A stretch of DNA of 64,000 nucleotides from an uncultured Lysobacteraceae bacterium (GCA_936911875.1 CAKZGB010000014.1:1-64000), one strand, 5' to 3'; positions 34,511-43,687 are shown, counted from the first letter of the stretch. The notes: generated from the letters alone by a model not told the origin. Numbers and translations: made by a program.

Positions 34511-35401
34511 ATGACCAAATCCACCCATCCCCTGCGCCTGTTGGCAATTGCCTTGCTGTCCGTCGCCGTCATGAGCGGCTGTTCCACCATCAAGAACCGC
34601 TTTGGCAAGGGCGAATCCGACATTAACGAGGGCGTCGCCGTCGGCACCTTGTACGAGCGCGGCCACGGTCAAATGGTCAAAGGCCGTTGGGATCAGGCCG
34701 AAGAAACCTACAAGCGCCTCGTTGCGCAGTACCCTTACGGTCCTGAAGCCGAACAGGCTCAGATCGAAACCGCTTACGCCCAATACAAGTCGGGTAAGAA
34801 CGAAGACGCGATCACTTCGATCGACCGTTTTATCCGCACCTACCCCACACATCGCAGCATTGCGTACATGTACTATTTGCGCGGTCTGGTGAACTCGAAC
34901 CGTGACACCGTGTTCCTGCGCAAGGTCTGGAATCTCGATGCCTCGCGTCGCGATCTGGCCACGCCGAACCAGGCCTTCAACGACTTCTCCATCGTCGTGA
35001 ACAACTATCCGAACTCGCCGTACGCTGCTGATGCGCGCACCCGCATGGGAATCCTGCGCGATCTGTTTGCCCGTCACGAGCTCGATGTCGGTCTGTACTA
35101 TCTGCGTCGTGCCGCTTACGTGTCGGCTGTCTCGCGCGCCCGTGCGCTGCTGGACACCTACCCGCAAAGCCAGTTCGCTGACGATGCCATCGCCCTGATG
35201 GCCGCCGGGTACAAGGGCTTGGGCAACACGGCTCTGTACGATGGCGCCATGGCGCAGCTAAAGCAAACCAATCCGTCGCATCCGTACCTGAGCGGCCGTT
35301 GGCCCGACTTCCCGGGTTCGCTGCGCAAGCTCAACCCGTTCGCCGGCGAGAAGTCCCCGGTCGATGCCGTGGCGCTGCCGCCACCGCCGCTCAACAAGTA
35401 A
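34511..35401 (+). CDS. bamD: Outer membrane protein assembly factor BamD (lipoprotein)
   Basis: 296 residues. The signal peptide ends in a lipobox-like VMSGC, so Cys about 22 would be lipidated. Tetratricopeptide-like repeats follow (LYERGHGQMVKGRWDQAEET, NAAYAQY-like, QAFNDFSIVVNNYPNSPYAAD). BamD is an essential part of the BAM complex inserting beta-barrel proteins into the outer membrane. ATG 34511 is preferred to an upstream TTG because it begins a normal signal peptide. A strong terminator follows at 35450. Confidence 0.95.
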   Translation: MTKSTHPLRLLAIALLSVAVMSGCSTIKNRFGKGESDINEGVAVGTLYERGHGQMVKGRWDQAEETYKRLVAQYPYGPEAEQAQIETAYAQYKSGKNEDAITSIDRFIRTYPTHRSIAYMYYLRGLVNSNRDTVFLRKVWNLDASRRDLATPNQAFNDFSIVVNNYPNSPYAADARTRMGILRDLFARHELDVGLYYLRRAAYVSAVSRARALLDTYPQSQFADDAIALMAAGYKGLGNTALYDGAMAQLKQTNPSHPYLSGRWPDFPGSLRKLNPFAGEKSPVDAVALPPPPLNK

Positions 35402-35449
35402 GCCGCCATCACTGTGTAAGTGAGTGGCGGCCTGCTTGCCGTTCCAGAG

Positions 35450-35476
35450 ACCCGCGCTCCAGGCGCGGGTTTTTTA
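35450..35476 (+). terminator. Intrinsic terminator of bamD
   Basis: An 8-bp perfect stem ACCCGCGC / GCGCGGGT with a 5-nt loop is followed by TTTTTAT. The T-tract overlaps the stop codon of the convergent DUF3298 lipoprotein gene. A second hairpin without a T-tract lies just before, at 35402-35430. Confidence 0.85.
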
Positions 35477-36319
35477 TGGCAGATATTCCGGCTTGATCAC
35501 ACCGCCAAGCTGCGCATAAGGGATCACGAAATCCTGCGAGCCCGCGGCATAGTACGAAATGTCATACGGATCGTAATGGAAGTGCATACCGTCATCGGCA
35601 AACCAGAACTTTTTGCTGACAAACAGCGGGAAGTCCTTGCGGTACTGCGCCAGTTGCTGATCCGTGGTCGGGCTCAATCCTTTGATCATGGCCACGTAGG
35701 GCGTGTCGAGCAGTTTCAGCAGCTGAGCTTCTGCATCGGGTAACGCGACGTCGGTCAGCTCAACGCGACGCTTCTGTGCCGGATCCAACACGATAGGCTC
35801 GACCGTGCTCATGCCGTGCGCGCCACCGGTGAAGGAATAGGTGTCAATTTCAAACTGCTGAAGCTGTTTGTGTGCGCCCAGATATTTCGGTTCCACATTG
35901 AGCTCATACGCCATACCCGGCCGATCCTTGGAGTCTGCCGTTGAAGCCGCAACGATGCGATCCACGCTTGCCTGCAAGGGCCCGCTGCTCTGTGTCGCAT
36001 CCTGCTCGGGATTGGCCACAGAACCGACGATCTCGGCGATGCGCTGATCGAGGACCGTATTGATCCACGGATCCGATGTCTTCAGCGATTGAATTTCAAT
36101 TTTGGGGCAACTGTCCTGATCGGATTTGCCTGCAGGTGCCGTACATGCGGGCAACTTATAGTCGGCCGGTGCCGCCTGCACACTAAAACGATCCGCCACA
36201 GGTGCTGCCGCCGGCTTTGCAGTGCCATTCGAATCGGCGGCCGCTGAGGGCGCGGCAGCAGGTCCATTGCAGGCGCTCAAAACCGCAGTGACGCCCACAG
36301 CGAGAAGAAGTTTTTTCAT
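35474..36319 (-). CDS. DUF3298/RsiV-like lipoprotein
   Basis: 281 residues. The lipobox LSAC makes it a probable lipoprotein (Cys about 17). An Ala/Pro-rich linker to about 50 precedes a DUF4163/DUF3298-type domain with FTGGAHGMSTVEPIV and the C-terminal FHYDPYDISYYAAG and IPYAQL motifs. Proteins with this fold bind extracytoplasmic ligands; RsiV in Bacillus binds lysozyme. No inhibitor function is shown here. ATG 36319 has AGGAG about 10 nt upstream. It lies 26 nt after the DUF4153 gene and is likely co-transcribed. Confidence 0.8.
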   Translation of the reverse strand: MKKLLLAVGVTAVLSACNGPAAAPSAAADSNGTAKPAAAPVADRFSVQAAPADYKLPACTAPAGKSDQDSCPKIEIQSLKTSDPWINTVLDQRIAEIVGSVANPEQDATQSSGPLQASVDRIVAASTADSKDRPGMAYELNVEPKYLGAHKQLQQFEIDTYSFTGGAHGMSTVEPIVLDPAQKRRVELTDVALPDAEAQLLKLLDTPYVAMIKGLSPTTDQQLAQYRKDFPLFVSKKFWFADDGMHFHYDPYDISYYAAGSQDFVIPYAQLGGVIKPEYLP

Positions 36320-36345
36320 AACGGATCGCTCCTAACGGATGTTAC

Positions 36346-38103
36346 TTAGTTCAATTCAAATTCCAGGCCACCGGCTTTCACCTTTTTCCAAGGATCGGGT
36401 ACCAGTTCGACCTTACCGGCCTCAAGCAAAGGCAACAGTGGCACCGATGAACCACCGGCACCCATCGGCACACTCAACGTTCCTAAGTACTTGGCGTCAT
36501 CGTTCTGCCAGGTATAGACCGCGGGCATGGTCTGAAGTTCGCCCTCAAACAGCAGGGCCTCCGCCGCGCCATCGGCATTGAGATCCAGCCAGTACACGCG
36601 GCAAGGCTGCGCAGACCAGCACGCCTGCACTTTGCGTTGCTCATCCTTGGTGACCTTGATCTGTTGCTGCAGCCACGCCCACAGCTGCGTTTGCTGTGCC
36701 GAAGGATTGACTGACACCAGTGACGGCACGCCCTTCGTCATTTTGACGGGTGCCTTGCGACGTTCGCGGATCGTTGCCAATTGCGCCGGCAACAATGACT
36801 TGATAGAACGATCGATGTCGGGGTCTGCGGCCGTTTCCGATTGCAGACGGACGGCCGCACGCTCACCCCAACGTCCGGTGCCGGAGACAAACCCCAGATC
36901 CAAGGGCAAACCTTTGCCGGGCGGTGGCGACTTCAGGGCCAGTGTGCGCTTCATTTGGCTCGAGGCCTGCAGTCGGAAGGCATCGCCGAGCGGGCTTGCC
37001 AGCACCACGATACCCAGCACCATCAGCACGGCCATGATGCGATTGGTCGCGGCGATACTCGGCATCCAGTCGGCATCCGCGTCACGCCGCAGCGGCCACA
37101 AGGACACGGAATAGCCGATGGCATACCCAAGCGCGATCAGTGCCACCAGAAAGCCCCAGGCGCGCTCAGCAGTCCACTGGTACTGGCCCACACGCAATGA
37201 CAGCGCCCAGATGGCGATGGCCGCCACGGGGATCAGTGCCAGCCACATCCAACTTAAGGCCACGCCGAACGCTCGCGGATAAGGACGTTGCTGCGCGCCA
37301 TCCTGAAATGCCGCGTTGGCAAACAGCACCGACAGTGCCACCGTGACCAGCATGGTCCAGGCCGCGGATGCCGATTTGAACAAGGTGTCGACACCGGTAA
37401 ACGGCAGACACACCGCCCACACCGTAGCGATCAGCAGGACCAGCGGCAGGAACCACTTGAGCAAGCCCAACAGCAGCTTGCGCAGGCTGATGATCATTTC
37501 CTCGCGCTGCAGACCCAAGGTCACCACACACGCAAATACGGTGGTGCTGGCAGGAATCGCAAACCACGATTGCTCGATCAGATCCTGCAGCGCATCGATG
37601 CCGATGAGCTTGAACAACTGTGCGCCCGCAAACAGCACGCCCCAGAACAGCCCGGTCAGACCGACACCCAAGCCACACAGGATGGCATTGCGCCACGTCG
37701 TATCAAACAGATCGCGATACGCATGATGCGAAGGATTGGCCCGGCGCCAATGCACCCACCAATGCACGGCAATAAACAGCAGAATCAGCGTGGGGAACAG
37801 ACCTTGCGGGAACCAGCTCCCCCACGTGGTCGAATCAAACACCCAGTGCGTGTATTCCTGCAGTGCCACGCCCAGCGCCGTCAGCGTGGCAACAATTGCC
37901 ACTCGCGGACGCGCCGTCAGGCCGGGGACTTGCTCGGTGGCATACACCAGCAACGGAATGCCCGCCAGCAAATCGACCAGAAGTCGAATCGGCAAGCTGA
38001 CATCGCCCTGCAGATCGGCAGCGCGCCAGATCGCAGCAAATACAACGCCCTGCACCAGCCCCATTGCGAGCAAGTGCAGGCCATGATCACGCAGACGAAT
38101 CAT
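36346..38103 (-). CDS. DUF4153 membrane protein
   Basis: 585 residues. About ten hydrophobic segments fill residues 10-385, with the DUF4153-type region around ALPSWFA-like and LQREEMIISLRKLLLGLLKW. A soluble C-terminal region (about 390-585) follows and includes ACWSAQPCRVYWLDLNADGAAEALLF, possibly a small periplasmic beta-domain with a disulfide. No function is known for the family. It starts 9 nt after nadE with AGAGG upstream of ATG 38103, so it is co-transcribed with nadE. Confidence 0.75.
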   Translation of the reverse strand: MIRLRDHGLHLLAMGLVQGVVFAAIWRAADLQGDVSLPIRLLVDLLAGIPLLVYATEQVPGLTARPRVAIVATLTALGVALQEYTHWVFDSTTWGSWFPQGLFPTLILLFIAVHWWVHWRRANPSHHAYRDLFDTTWRNAILCGLGVGLTGLFWGVLFAGAQLFKLIGIDALQDLIEQSWFAIPASTTVFACVVTLGLQREEMIISLRKLLLGLLKWFLPLVLLIATVWAVCLPFTGVDTLFKSASAAWTMLVTVALSVLFANAAFQDGAQQRPYPRAFGVALSWMWLALIPVAAIAIWALSLRVGQYQWTAERAWGFLVALIALGYAIGYSVSLWPLRRDADADWMPSIAATNRIMAVLMVLGIVVLASPLGDAFRLQASSQMKRTLALKSPPPGKGLPLDLGFVSGTGRWGERAAVRLQSETAADPDIDRSIKSLLPAQLATIRERRKAPVKMTKGVPSLVSVNPSAQQTQLWAWLQQQIKVTKDEQRKVQACWSAQPCRVYWLDLNADGAAEALLFEGELQTMPAVYTWQNDDAKYLGTLSVPMGAGGSSVPLLPLLEAGKVELVPDPWKKVKAGGLEFELN

Positions 38104-38112
38104 GATTGCCCT

Positions 38113-39747
38113 CTAGCGATACCCGTTTGTTATAGGGTAGCGCCGTTCGCGACCGAACGCGCGATGACTGACCTTGGGCCCCGGCGCCGCCTGCTGACGC
38201 TTCCACTCGCTAATGCGCACCAGGTGCAGCACGCGCTGCACGGTTTCAGCCTGGAATCCGGCGCTGATGATCTCATCGGCATCCTGTTGCTGTTCCAGAT
38301 GGCGCTGCAAAATCGCGTCCAGCACATCGTATGGCGGAAGCGAGTCCTGGTCCTTTTGGTTTTCACGCAGCTCCGCACTGGGCGGACGTTCGATCACACC
38401 GACCGGAATCACCGGCGCCCCGGCCCGCGCATTGAGCCAGCGCGCCAACTCAAACACCTCGGTCTTGTAGACATCTTTGATGACCGCGTAGCCACCGCAC
38501 ATGTCACCGTAAATCGTGCAATAACCCACCGCGTACTCGGACTTGTTGCCCGTCGTCAGTACCAGTCCGCCCATCTTGTTGCTCATCGCCATCAGCAACG
38601 CGCCGCGAATCCGCGACTGCAGATTTTCTTCGGTGGTGTCGACGGCATGGCCCTCGAACGCCGCTGCCAGCGTATCCAGAAATCCCTGGAACGGTAGCTC
38701 GACCGGCAGCGTCATCAGATTCACACCCAAGCGATCGCACTGTTCCTGCGCCAGATCATTCGACAAATCCGCGGTATAGCGCGAAGGCATGCGCACCGCC
38801 GTCACGTTGCCCGGCCCCAGCGCCTCTGCCGCCGCGACCAGCACTAACGACGAATCGATACCGCCACTCAAGCCTAACCAGACTTTGCTGAAACCGTTCT
38901 TGGCGCAGTAATCACGCGTACCGCGCACAATGGCGCGCCACATCAGAGAGACGGCGCTCTCATCGGTTTCCTCAGGCCATTCCACTGGCGCGAACTTGCG
39001 CGTGGCCGCATCGAAGTCGGCCACCAGCAACGCATCGGCAAACGATTCGGCGGCGTTGTGCACGGTACCATCGCCATCGGCCAGAACACTCGAACCATCA
39101 AACACCAGCGCGTCCTGGCCACCGACGACATTGAGATAGGCAATGCCCACACCGGTCTCGGCAACGCGCGTTGCCAGCAGCCGATCGCGTTGCGCGTGCT
39201 TGTCGCGTTCAAACGGCGAGGCATTGGGCACCAGCACCAGCTCCGCACCGGCCTGTACCGTGCTGGCCAGTGGCTCGGCGTACCAGATGTCCTCACAGAT
39301 GATCAGTCCGACCTTGACGCCGTTCACCTCGAACACGCAATCGCCACCATCGGGATCAACGGCAAAATACCGCGCCTCGTCAAACACCGTGTAATTGGGC
39401 AAAAAGCGCTTACGGTAAGTAGTCTCTATGCGCCCGTCGCGCAGCAGACTGGCCGCGTTGTAGACGACACTACCCGCAGTCTCCGGCCACCCGACCACAA
39501 CCGCGATGCCGCTAACTTCAGCGGCGAGTTCCTGTATCGCCTGTTCGCAGCGCCGCAAATAACCGGGGCGACCGTACAAGTCCTCGGACACGTAGCCGCA
39601 TAACGCCATTTCCGGCAGTAGCAGCAGATCGGCGTTGTGCACATCGCGCGCGGTAGCGATGAGATCACGGATGGTTGCGAGATTACGATCGAGCGCGCCG
39701 ACGTGAAAATCGGTCTGCGCCATGGCGATGCGGAGAGTCGGGTTCAT
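38113..39747 (-). CDS. nadE: Glutamine-dependent NAD+ synthetase
   Basis: 544 residues, the two-domain form. The N-terminal nitrilase-type glutaminase (about 1-250) has Glu in LLPEMALCGY, a Lys in YRKRFLPNY and the catalytic Cys in GLIICEDIWY. The C-terminal synthetase has the ATP pyrophosphatase loop GLSGGIDSSL. It makes NAD+ from deamido-NAD+ using glutamine nitrogen. The ATG overlaps the stop of the histidine kinase gene (ATGA). TACAAT sits 6 nt before the ATG, inside the kinase's last codons, so it could have its own start as well. Confidence 0.97.
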   Translation of the reverse strand: MNPTLRIAMAQTDFHVGALDRNLATIRDLIATARDVHNADLLLLPEMALCGYVSEDLYGRPGYLRRCEQAIQELAAEVSGIAVVVGWPETAGSVVYNAASLLRDGRIETTYRKRFLPNYTVFDEARYFAVDPDGGDCVFEVNGVKVGLIICEDIWYAEPLASTVQAGAELVLVPNASPFERDKHAQRDRLLATRVAETGVGIAYLNVVGGQDALVFDGSSVLADGDGTVHNAAESFADALLVADFDAATRKFAPVEWPEETDESAVSLMWRAIVRGTRDYCAKNGFSKVWLGLSGGIDSSLVLVAAAEALGPGNVTAVRMPSRYTADLSNDLAQEQCDRLGVNLMTLPVELPFQGFLDTLAAAFEGHAVDTTEENLQSRIRGALLMAMSNKMGGLVLTTGNKSEYAVGYCTIYGDMCGGYAVIKDVYKTEVFELARWLNARAGAPVIPVGVIERPPSAELRENQKDQDSLPPYDVLDAILQRHLEQQQDADEIISAGFQAETVQRVLHLVRISEWKRQQAAPGPKVSHRAFGRERRYPITNGYR

Positions 39748-41372
39748 CCGACTATTGTAGGCACTCCGCTCAGATCCTGGCGCAGCAGCAAGTGCATCCG
39801 GAGACCGGGATTCAGCTCGCTCCAGTACCAGACACCACCGATGGCCACCAGACGCTGCCGCAAGTTGCGCAGGCCGTTGCCTTGCGTGAGCATGTGCACG
39901 CGCCCCACTCCGTTATCCCGCACATCAGCGAACAGCCACAGCTGTCCTGCACGCTCTGACAGGCGCAAGCGCACCGAACATTCCGTGGCGCCGGCATGGC
40001 GGACGATGTTGGTCACCGCTTCCTGCACGATGCGATACATCATCAGCTCCTGCGTATCAGCCAGATGACTCAACAGACGCGCATCGCCCTGAAACTCAGT
40101 GGTGAACTGTAAATTGGCGGCCTGGGCTACACTGCGCACGGAGCCACGGTCAATGGCTGCAAACAGCCCGACCTCATCGAGTACCGCGGGGCGCAGACGC
40201 TCCAGCACATCCTGGATATTGCCGCGCATCTGATCCGTCAGTGACTGCAAGGTATCCAGTGGTGGCATCCCGCCGCTCTGTTTTGCCACGCGCAGATAGG
40301 CCTGCAATGCCGTCAGACTCTGCCCGAACTCATCGTGCAGTTCTAAAGCCAGCGCGCGTCGCTCCTCGACTTCGACTTCCTGCGCATTGAATGCCGCCGA
40401 CACCAGCCGCGTTCTGAGCGTCTCGTTGTTGCGCAGCTCCGTCTCCAACTGCCGCTTTCGCCCCACCAGTTCATCACGTGAGGTACCGAACATCAGACCC
40501 ATCACGCCGGCGACCGCAACAAACGCCTGAACCACCACGGTTGATTTGATGTTTCCGTTAAACTTGGCCTCCAGTTGCAGTCCCACGCTGACAATGGCCA
40601 GCGAGAAGATTGCGCCGCGCCAGCCATGGCGAATGGACATGACCACTACGCCGACAAGCAACAGGCGCCGTAAAATCTCGCCGGAGACACCACCCAATGC
40701 CGATGCCGTGCTGAGCAGGATGGCCGTGATGGGTAGCATCCACAGTACGGCCTCGGCCATGATGTCCGTCAGCCCGCGCCGAAAAACAGGCAGAAACAAC
40801 ACGGCCGCCAAAGGCACCACCAGCATCACGCCAATAAAATGCCCGAAGAAGGCAGTAAAAGCGTGAGGCAGCAGCGGATCATGGACGTAAATCACGTACA
40901 TCGTGTCCTTAAAACCCCCGGTAACAGCAGTGATCAATGCCGCGACATGCAACTGCCACATCGCCTCCGTCTCACCCAGCTGGTCGGGACGAATCCTGAA
41001 ATGGTCCAGATAGATCACGCCAAACAGAGCACAGAAAACATCCAGCTCCGACAGCACAAGAGTCACAGGATTCTCTCGAACTGTAACCCGCCATGATAGG
41101 ATCCCCGGCGGATAGTCCCAGTGGTACCAACTCGGGTTGAACATCCAGTTGACCCACGCCGAGTTCATCTTGGCCATGACAAATCCAAGCACGATCCAGA
41201 GTCGCAACCGCCGCGGGAGCATCCAGAACATGGCGAAGGCCACACCGGTGTGCGGCAGCCAGTTCGTGTACATGATCAGACTCAGCAGCGGATAGACGAC
41301 CATAATGAAGGCGATAACGGCCAGCCGCTCCAGCCATACTCGAGCTAGGCTCGGCCGAAGAGGATTAGTCAT
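39744..41372 (-). CDS. Membrane sensor histidine kinase (HisKA_3 / NarL-partner type)
   Basis: 542 residues. About eight transmembrane segments form an N-terminal sensor (residues 15-300) resembling MASE1-type modules, followed by a coiled linker. The phosphoacceptor His346 is in LALELHDEFGQSL, diagnostic of HisKA_3 kinases. The HATPase domain has YRIVQEAVTNIVRHA (N box) and DNGVG. ATG 41372 has AAAGGAG 5 nt upstream; the open frame continues 9 codons further. It is divergent from a LuxR-type response regulator, almost certainly its partner, and overlaps nadE. The signal is unknown. Confidence 0.88.
   Translation of the reverse strand: MTNPLRPSLARVWLERLAVIAFIMVVYPLLSLIMYTNWLPHTGVAFAMFWMLPRRLRLWIVLGFVMAKMNSAWVNWMFNPSWYHWDYPPGILSWRVTVRENPVTLVLSELDVFCALFGVIYLDHFRIRPDQLGETEAMWQLHVAALITAVTGGFKDTMYVIYVHDPLLPHAFTAFFGHFIGVMLVVPLAAVLFLPVFRRGLTDIMAEAVLWMLPITAILLSTASALGGVSGEILRRLLLVGVVVMSIRHGWRGAIFSLAIVSVGLQLEAKFNGNIKSTVVVQAFVAVAGVMGLMFGTSRDELVGRKRQLETELRNNETLRTRLVSAAFNAQEVEVEERRALALELHDEFGQSLTALQAYLRVAKQSGGMPPLDTLQSLTDQMRGNIQDVLERLRPAVLDEVGLFAAIDRGSVRSVAQAANLQFTTEFQGDARLLSHLADTQELMMYRIVQEAVTNIVRHAGATECSVRLRLSERAGQLWLFADVRDNGVGRVHMLTQGNGLRNLRQRLVAIGGVWYWSELNPGLRMHLLLRQDLSGVPTIVG
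39754..39759 (-). promoter_or_regulatory. -10-like TACAAT placed 6 nt before nadE ATG
   Basis: TACAAT-AGTCGG-ATG on the minus strand. It lies inside the end of the kinase gene, so coincidence is possible. Confidence 0.35.
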
Positions 41373-41547
41373 GATGGCTCCTTTGATTCTCGCCGGCACT
41401 AGTGGCAGTCCTCGATCCTATGGTTGGTGCCCGATGGCCTTCCATCGTACTGCGGAGCACTCCGCTCGTGCCGCTTACCTGCCCTAAACTGCCCGTTCGA
41501 GATAAATTCTCTGCAGATTCGGTCGCAGACGGTGCCAGAATTGGCCT
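41373..41547. promoter_or_regulatory. Divergent promoter region of the two-component pair with inverted repeat
   Basis: 175 bp. GCGGAG-CA-CTCCGC at 41452-41465 is a perfect 6-bp inverted repeat and is a candidate operator for the response regulator. A TAGGAT on the minus strand closer to the kinase could be its -10. CAGAAT at 41536-41541 lies exactly 6 nt before the response regulator ATG. Confidence 0.4.
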
Positions 41548-42156
41548 ATGCAGCGGATTGTCCTGATTGATGACCACCACATCGTACGCGAGGGTTTTAA
41601 GTACCTTCTCGAAAATCATGACTCCTTGTCAGTCATCGGCGAGGCTGCAACTCCCGAAGAGGGAGTGCGGGTCTGCCAGACACTGCAGCCGGATCTGGTC
41701 ATGCTGGATCTGAGTCTGGGCAACAACAGCAGCGGGCTGGATCTGATTCCTAAACTGCTCACTGTGTGCCCGGAGTGCCGGATCGCCATCGTCAGTATGC
41801 ACAACGATCCGGCCTTGGTGTCGCGCGCATTCAGCCAGGGGGCTTGGGGGTTCATCAGCAAGGCCGAATCGCCGGCCTCGCTGGTGAACGATCTCCAACG
41901 TATCGCCGCCGGTGAACGGGTCGAGCCGAACGGCGCTACCGACGCACCCACGCGACGTGTCGATCTTTCCGAACGCGAACTGGTCATTGTCAAAGGCATC
42001 ATTGACGAAAAGGCACCCAAGGTAATCGCTTACGACCTGGGCATCAGTGACAAGACGGTCTACCGCCAACGCGCCAATCTGTTCGAAAAGCTGGGCATAC
42101 GCACCACCTCCGATCTCAAGCGCATAGCGCAGGAAAACGGCTGGCTGCTGCAGTAA
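41548..42156 (+). CDS. LuxR/NarL-family response regulator
   Basis: 202 residues. The receiver domain has Asp8/Asp9 and the phosphorylation site Asp54 in LVMLDLSL, with the conserved Lys in GFISKAESP. The C-terminal LuxR-type helix-turn-helix (about 143-202) has LSERELVIVKGI and the recognition helix ISDKTVYRQRANLFEKL. It is a DNA-binding regulator acting as a dimer. Its neighbour across the spacer is the cognate kinase. Targets are unknown; autoregulation is suggested by the inverted repeat upstream. Confidence 0.93.
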   Translation: MQRIVLIDDHHIVREGFKYLLENHDSLSVIGEAATPEEGVRVCQTLQPDLVMLDLSLGNNSSGLDLIPKLLTVCPECRIAIVSMHNDPALVSRAFSQGAWGFISKAESPASLVNDLQRIAAGERVEPNGATDAPTRRVDLSERELVIVKGIIDEKAPKVIAYDLGISDKTVYRQRANLFEKLGIRTTSDLKRIAQENGWLLQ

Positions 42157-42192
42157 CGCTGCCCGCTCTATTCGTACATCAGCCCGTTCCGT

Positions 42193-42198
42193 TATGCT
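42193..42198 (+). promoter_or_regulatory. -10 TATGCT placed 6 nt before the LLM oxidoreductase ATG
   Basis: TATGCT-GAACGC-ATG. No Shine-Dalgarno is present, which predicts a leaderless mRNA. Confidence 0.5.
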
Positions 42199-42204
42199 GA
42201 ACGC

Positions 42205-43194
42205 ATGACAGCACTCTCTATTCTTGAGCTGGCCCGCATCACGCAAGACACTGATGCCGCCGGCGCGCTCCACAATGCACGCGACCTGGCGCTACTGGCC
42301 GAGCAATGCGGCTATCGACGGGTATGGGTGGCCGAGCACCACAACATGGCGGGCATCGCGAGTGCCGCCACCTCCATCGTCATCGCCCATATTGCCGAAG
42401 GCACCAACACCATCCGCGTCGGCGCGGGCGGCATCATGTTGCCCAATCATGCGCCTTACATCATCGCGGAGCAGTTCGGCACGCTGGAGCGCCTGTTCCC
42501 CGGTCGCATTGATCTGGGCCTCGGTCGCGCACCCGGCACCGATCAGGTTGCCATTCGCGCCATGCGAAGGCCACCCGAAGCTTCGGACCGCTTCCCGCAG
42601 GATGTGGTGGAGCTGCAGTCGTACTTTGCGCCGGCCGTACCCGACCAGACCATCGTTGCGGTTCCGGCAGCCGGCACGCAGGTGCCGCTGTGGATCCTCG
42701 GCTCCAGCACGTACGGCGCGATGCTGGCTGCAGAACTCGGATTGCCGTATGCATTTGCTTCGCACTTTGCACCGCAGATGCTGATGCAGGCATTGGCGAT
42801 TTATCGCAGCCGGTTCAAGCCTTCGGCACAGTTGTCGCAACCTTATGCGGTGGCGGGGATCAACGTGATCGCTGCAGATACCGATGCCGAGGCGAAACGC
42901 TTAGCCACGACCCAGCAGATGTCGTTCACGGATTTGGTGAGCGGACGTCGCGGTTTGAGCAAGCCGCCGATTGATGACATCGAAACGTACTGGTCGTCGG
43001 CAGTGAAAGCGCAGGCTGCATCGATGCTATCGCGCTCGATCTACGGATCGGTTGCCACCGTGCGCGAGCAACTGGCCGATTTCATCGAAGAAACAGGCGT
43101 CGATGAAGTGATGGTGGTGTCCGATGTGTACGAGCATCGGGCACGTCGCCGCTCGATTGCCGGCATCGCCGAAGCGATGGGCCTGAACGCCTAA
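42205..43194 (+). CDS. LLM-class flavin-dependent oxidoreductase (YhbW-like)
   Basis: 329 residues with a bacterial luciferase-like TIM barrel. Typical segments are YRRVWVAEHHNMAGIASAAT, GTNTIRVGAGGIMLPNHAPY, and GRIDLGLGRAPG. Members use FMNH2 or F420, here most likely FMN. The substrate is unknown, although the alkanal monooxygenase-like subgroup (YhbW) is the best match by remembered pattern. The gene ends with a 4-bp convergent overlap with the small phasin-like gene. Confidence 0.9.
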   Translation: MTALSILELARITQDTDAAGALHNARDLALLAEQCGYRRVWVAEHHNMAGIASAATSIVIAHIAEGTNTIRVGAGGIMLPNHAPYIIAEQFGTLERLFPGRIDLGLGRAPGTDQVAIRAMRRPPEASDRFPQDVVELQSYFAPAVPDQTIVAVPAAGTQVPLWILGSSTYGAMLAAELGLPYAFASHFAPQMLMQALAIYRSRFKPSAQLSQPYAVAGINVIAADTDAEAKRLATTQQMSFTDLVSGRRGLSKPPIDDIETYWSSAVKAQAASMLSRSIYGSVATVREQLADFIEETGVDEVMVVSDVYEHRARRRSIAGIAEAMGLNA

Positions 43195-43541
43195 CGCTTG
43201 CGTTTGCTCAGGCGGCGCTTGTTGGCCATCGCCGTGTCGTAAACCGGCTTGAGTCCGGCGGCAGCGACATCGTTGAGATCGCCCATGATTTTGCTCGGCG
43301 AAATAGTGCGCCCCGTTGCCATGCTTTGCATGACATCGAGACTCCAGCGCCAGGGCAAAGTGGCCATTTCACTGTACATGCCGATCCACGACGCCGTGAA
43401 TGCGTTTGCCTTCTCGGCAATCATGCGCTCAGTCTCACGCTCCGACGGATTGAGCAGCCGATGCGTCACGATGGCAGGCACGGCCATCGACAGATCGCTC
43501 AGTTGGTTCTGAAGCTTGCGGGCGTTGCGGGGTGTTTTCAT
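43191..43541 (-). CDS. Small phasin-like protein
   Basis: 116 residues, mostly predicted helix, with a basic C-terminus (ANKRRLSKRKR). The middle, AFTASWIGMYSEMATLPWRWSLDVMQ, resembles small polyhydroxyalkanoate granule-associated phasins, but this is a weak recollection and no phaC or phaR is in the window. ATG 43541 was chosen over upstream codons because the reading frame above it crosses the sucD terminator, and CATAAT lies exactly 6 nt upstream. It is isolated between a terminator and the convergent LLM gene. Confidence 0.6.
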   Translation of the reverse strand: MKTPRNARKLQNQLSDLSMAVPAIVTHRLLNPSERETERMIAEKANAFTASWIGMYSEMATLPWRWSLDVMQSMATGRTISPSKIMGDLNDVAAAGLKPVYDTAMANKRRLSKRKR

Positions 43542-43547
43542 CTGCCT

Positions 43548-43553
43548 ATTATG
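43548..43553 (-). promoter_or_regulatory. Near-consensus -10 CATAAT 6 nt before the phasin-like gene
   Basis: CATAAT-AGGCAG-ATG on the minus strand, located after the sucD terminator, as expected for a gene with its own promoter. Confidence 0.45.
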
Positions 43554-43593
43554 GACCCCAATGATGACACCCAACCAACGCCGATCACCCACA

Positions 43594-43628
43594 TAAAAAA
43601 ACCGGCCCCGCATCGCTGCAGGGCCGGT
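43594..43628 (-). terminator. Intrinsic terminator of sucCD
   Basis: On the minus strand ACCGGCCC-N12-GGGCCGGT is a perfect 8-bp stem followed by seven T residues, 60 nt after the sucD stop. Confidence 0.9.
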
Positions 43629-43687
43629 AAACCATTTTTTGATTTTTGATTTCTGATTTCCCGTTTGTGCCTCAAGGCACAAACGGA

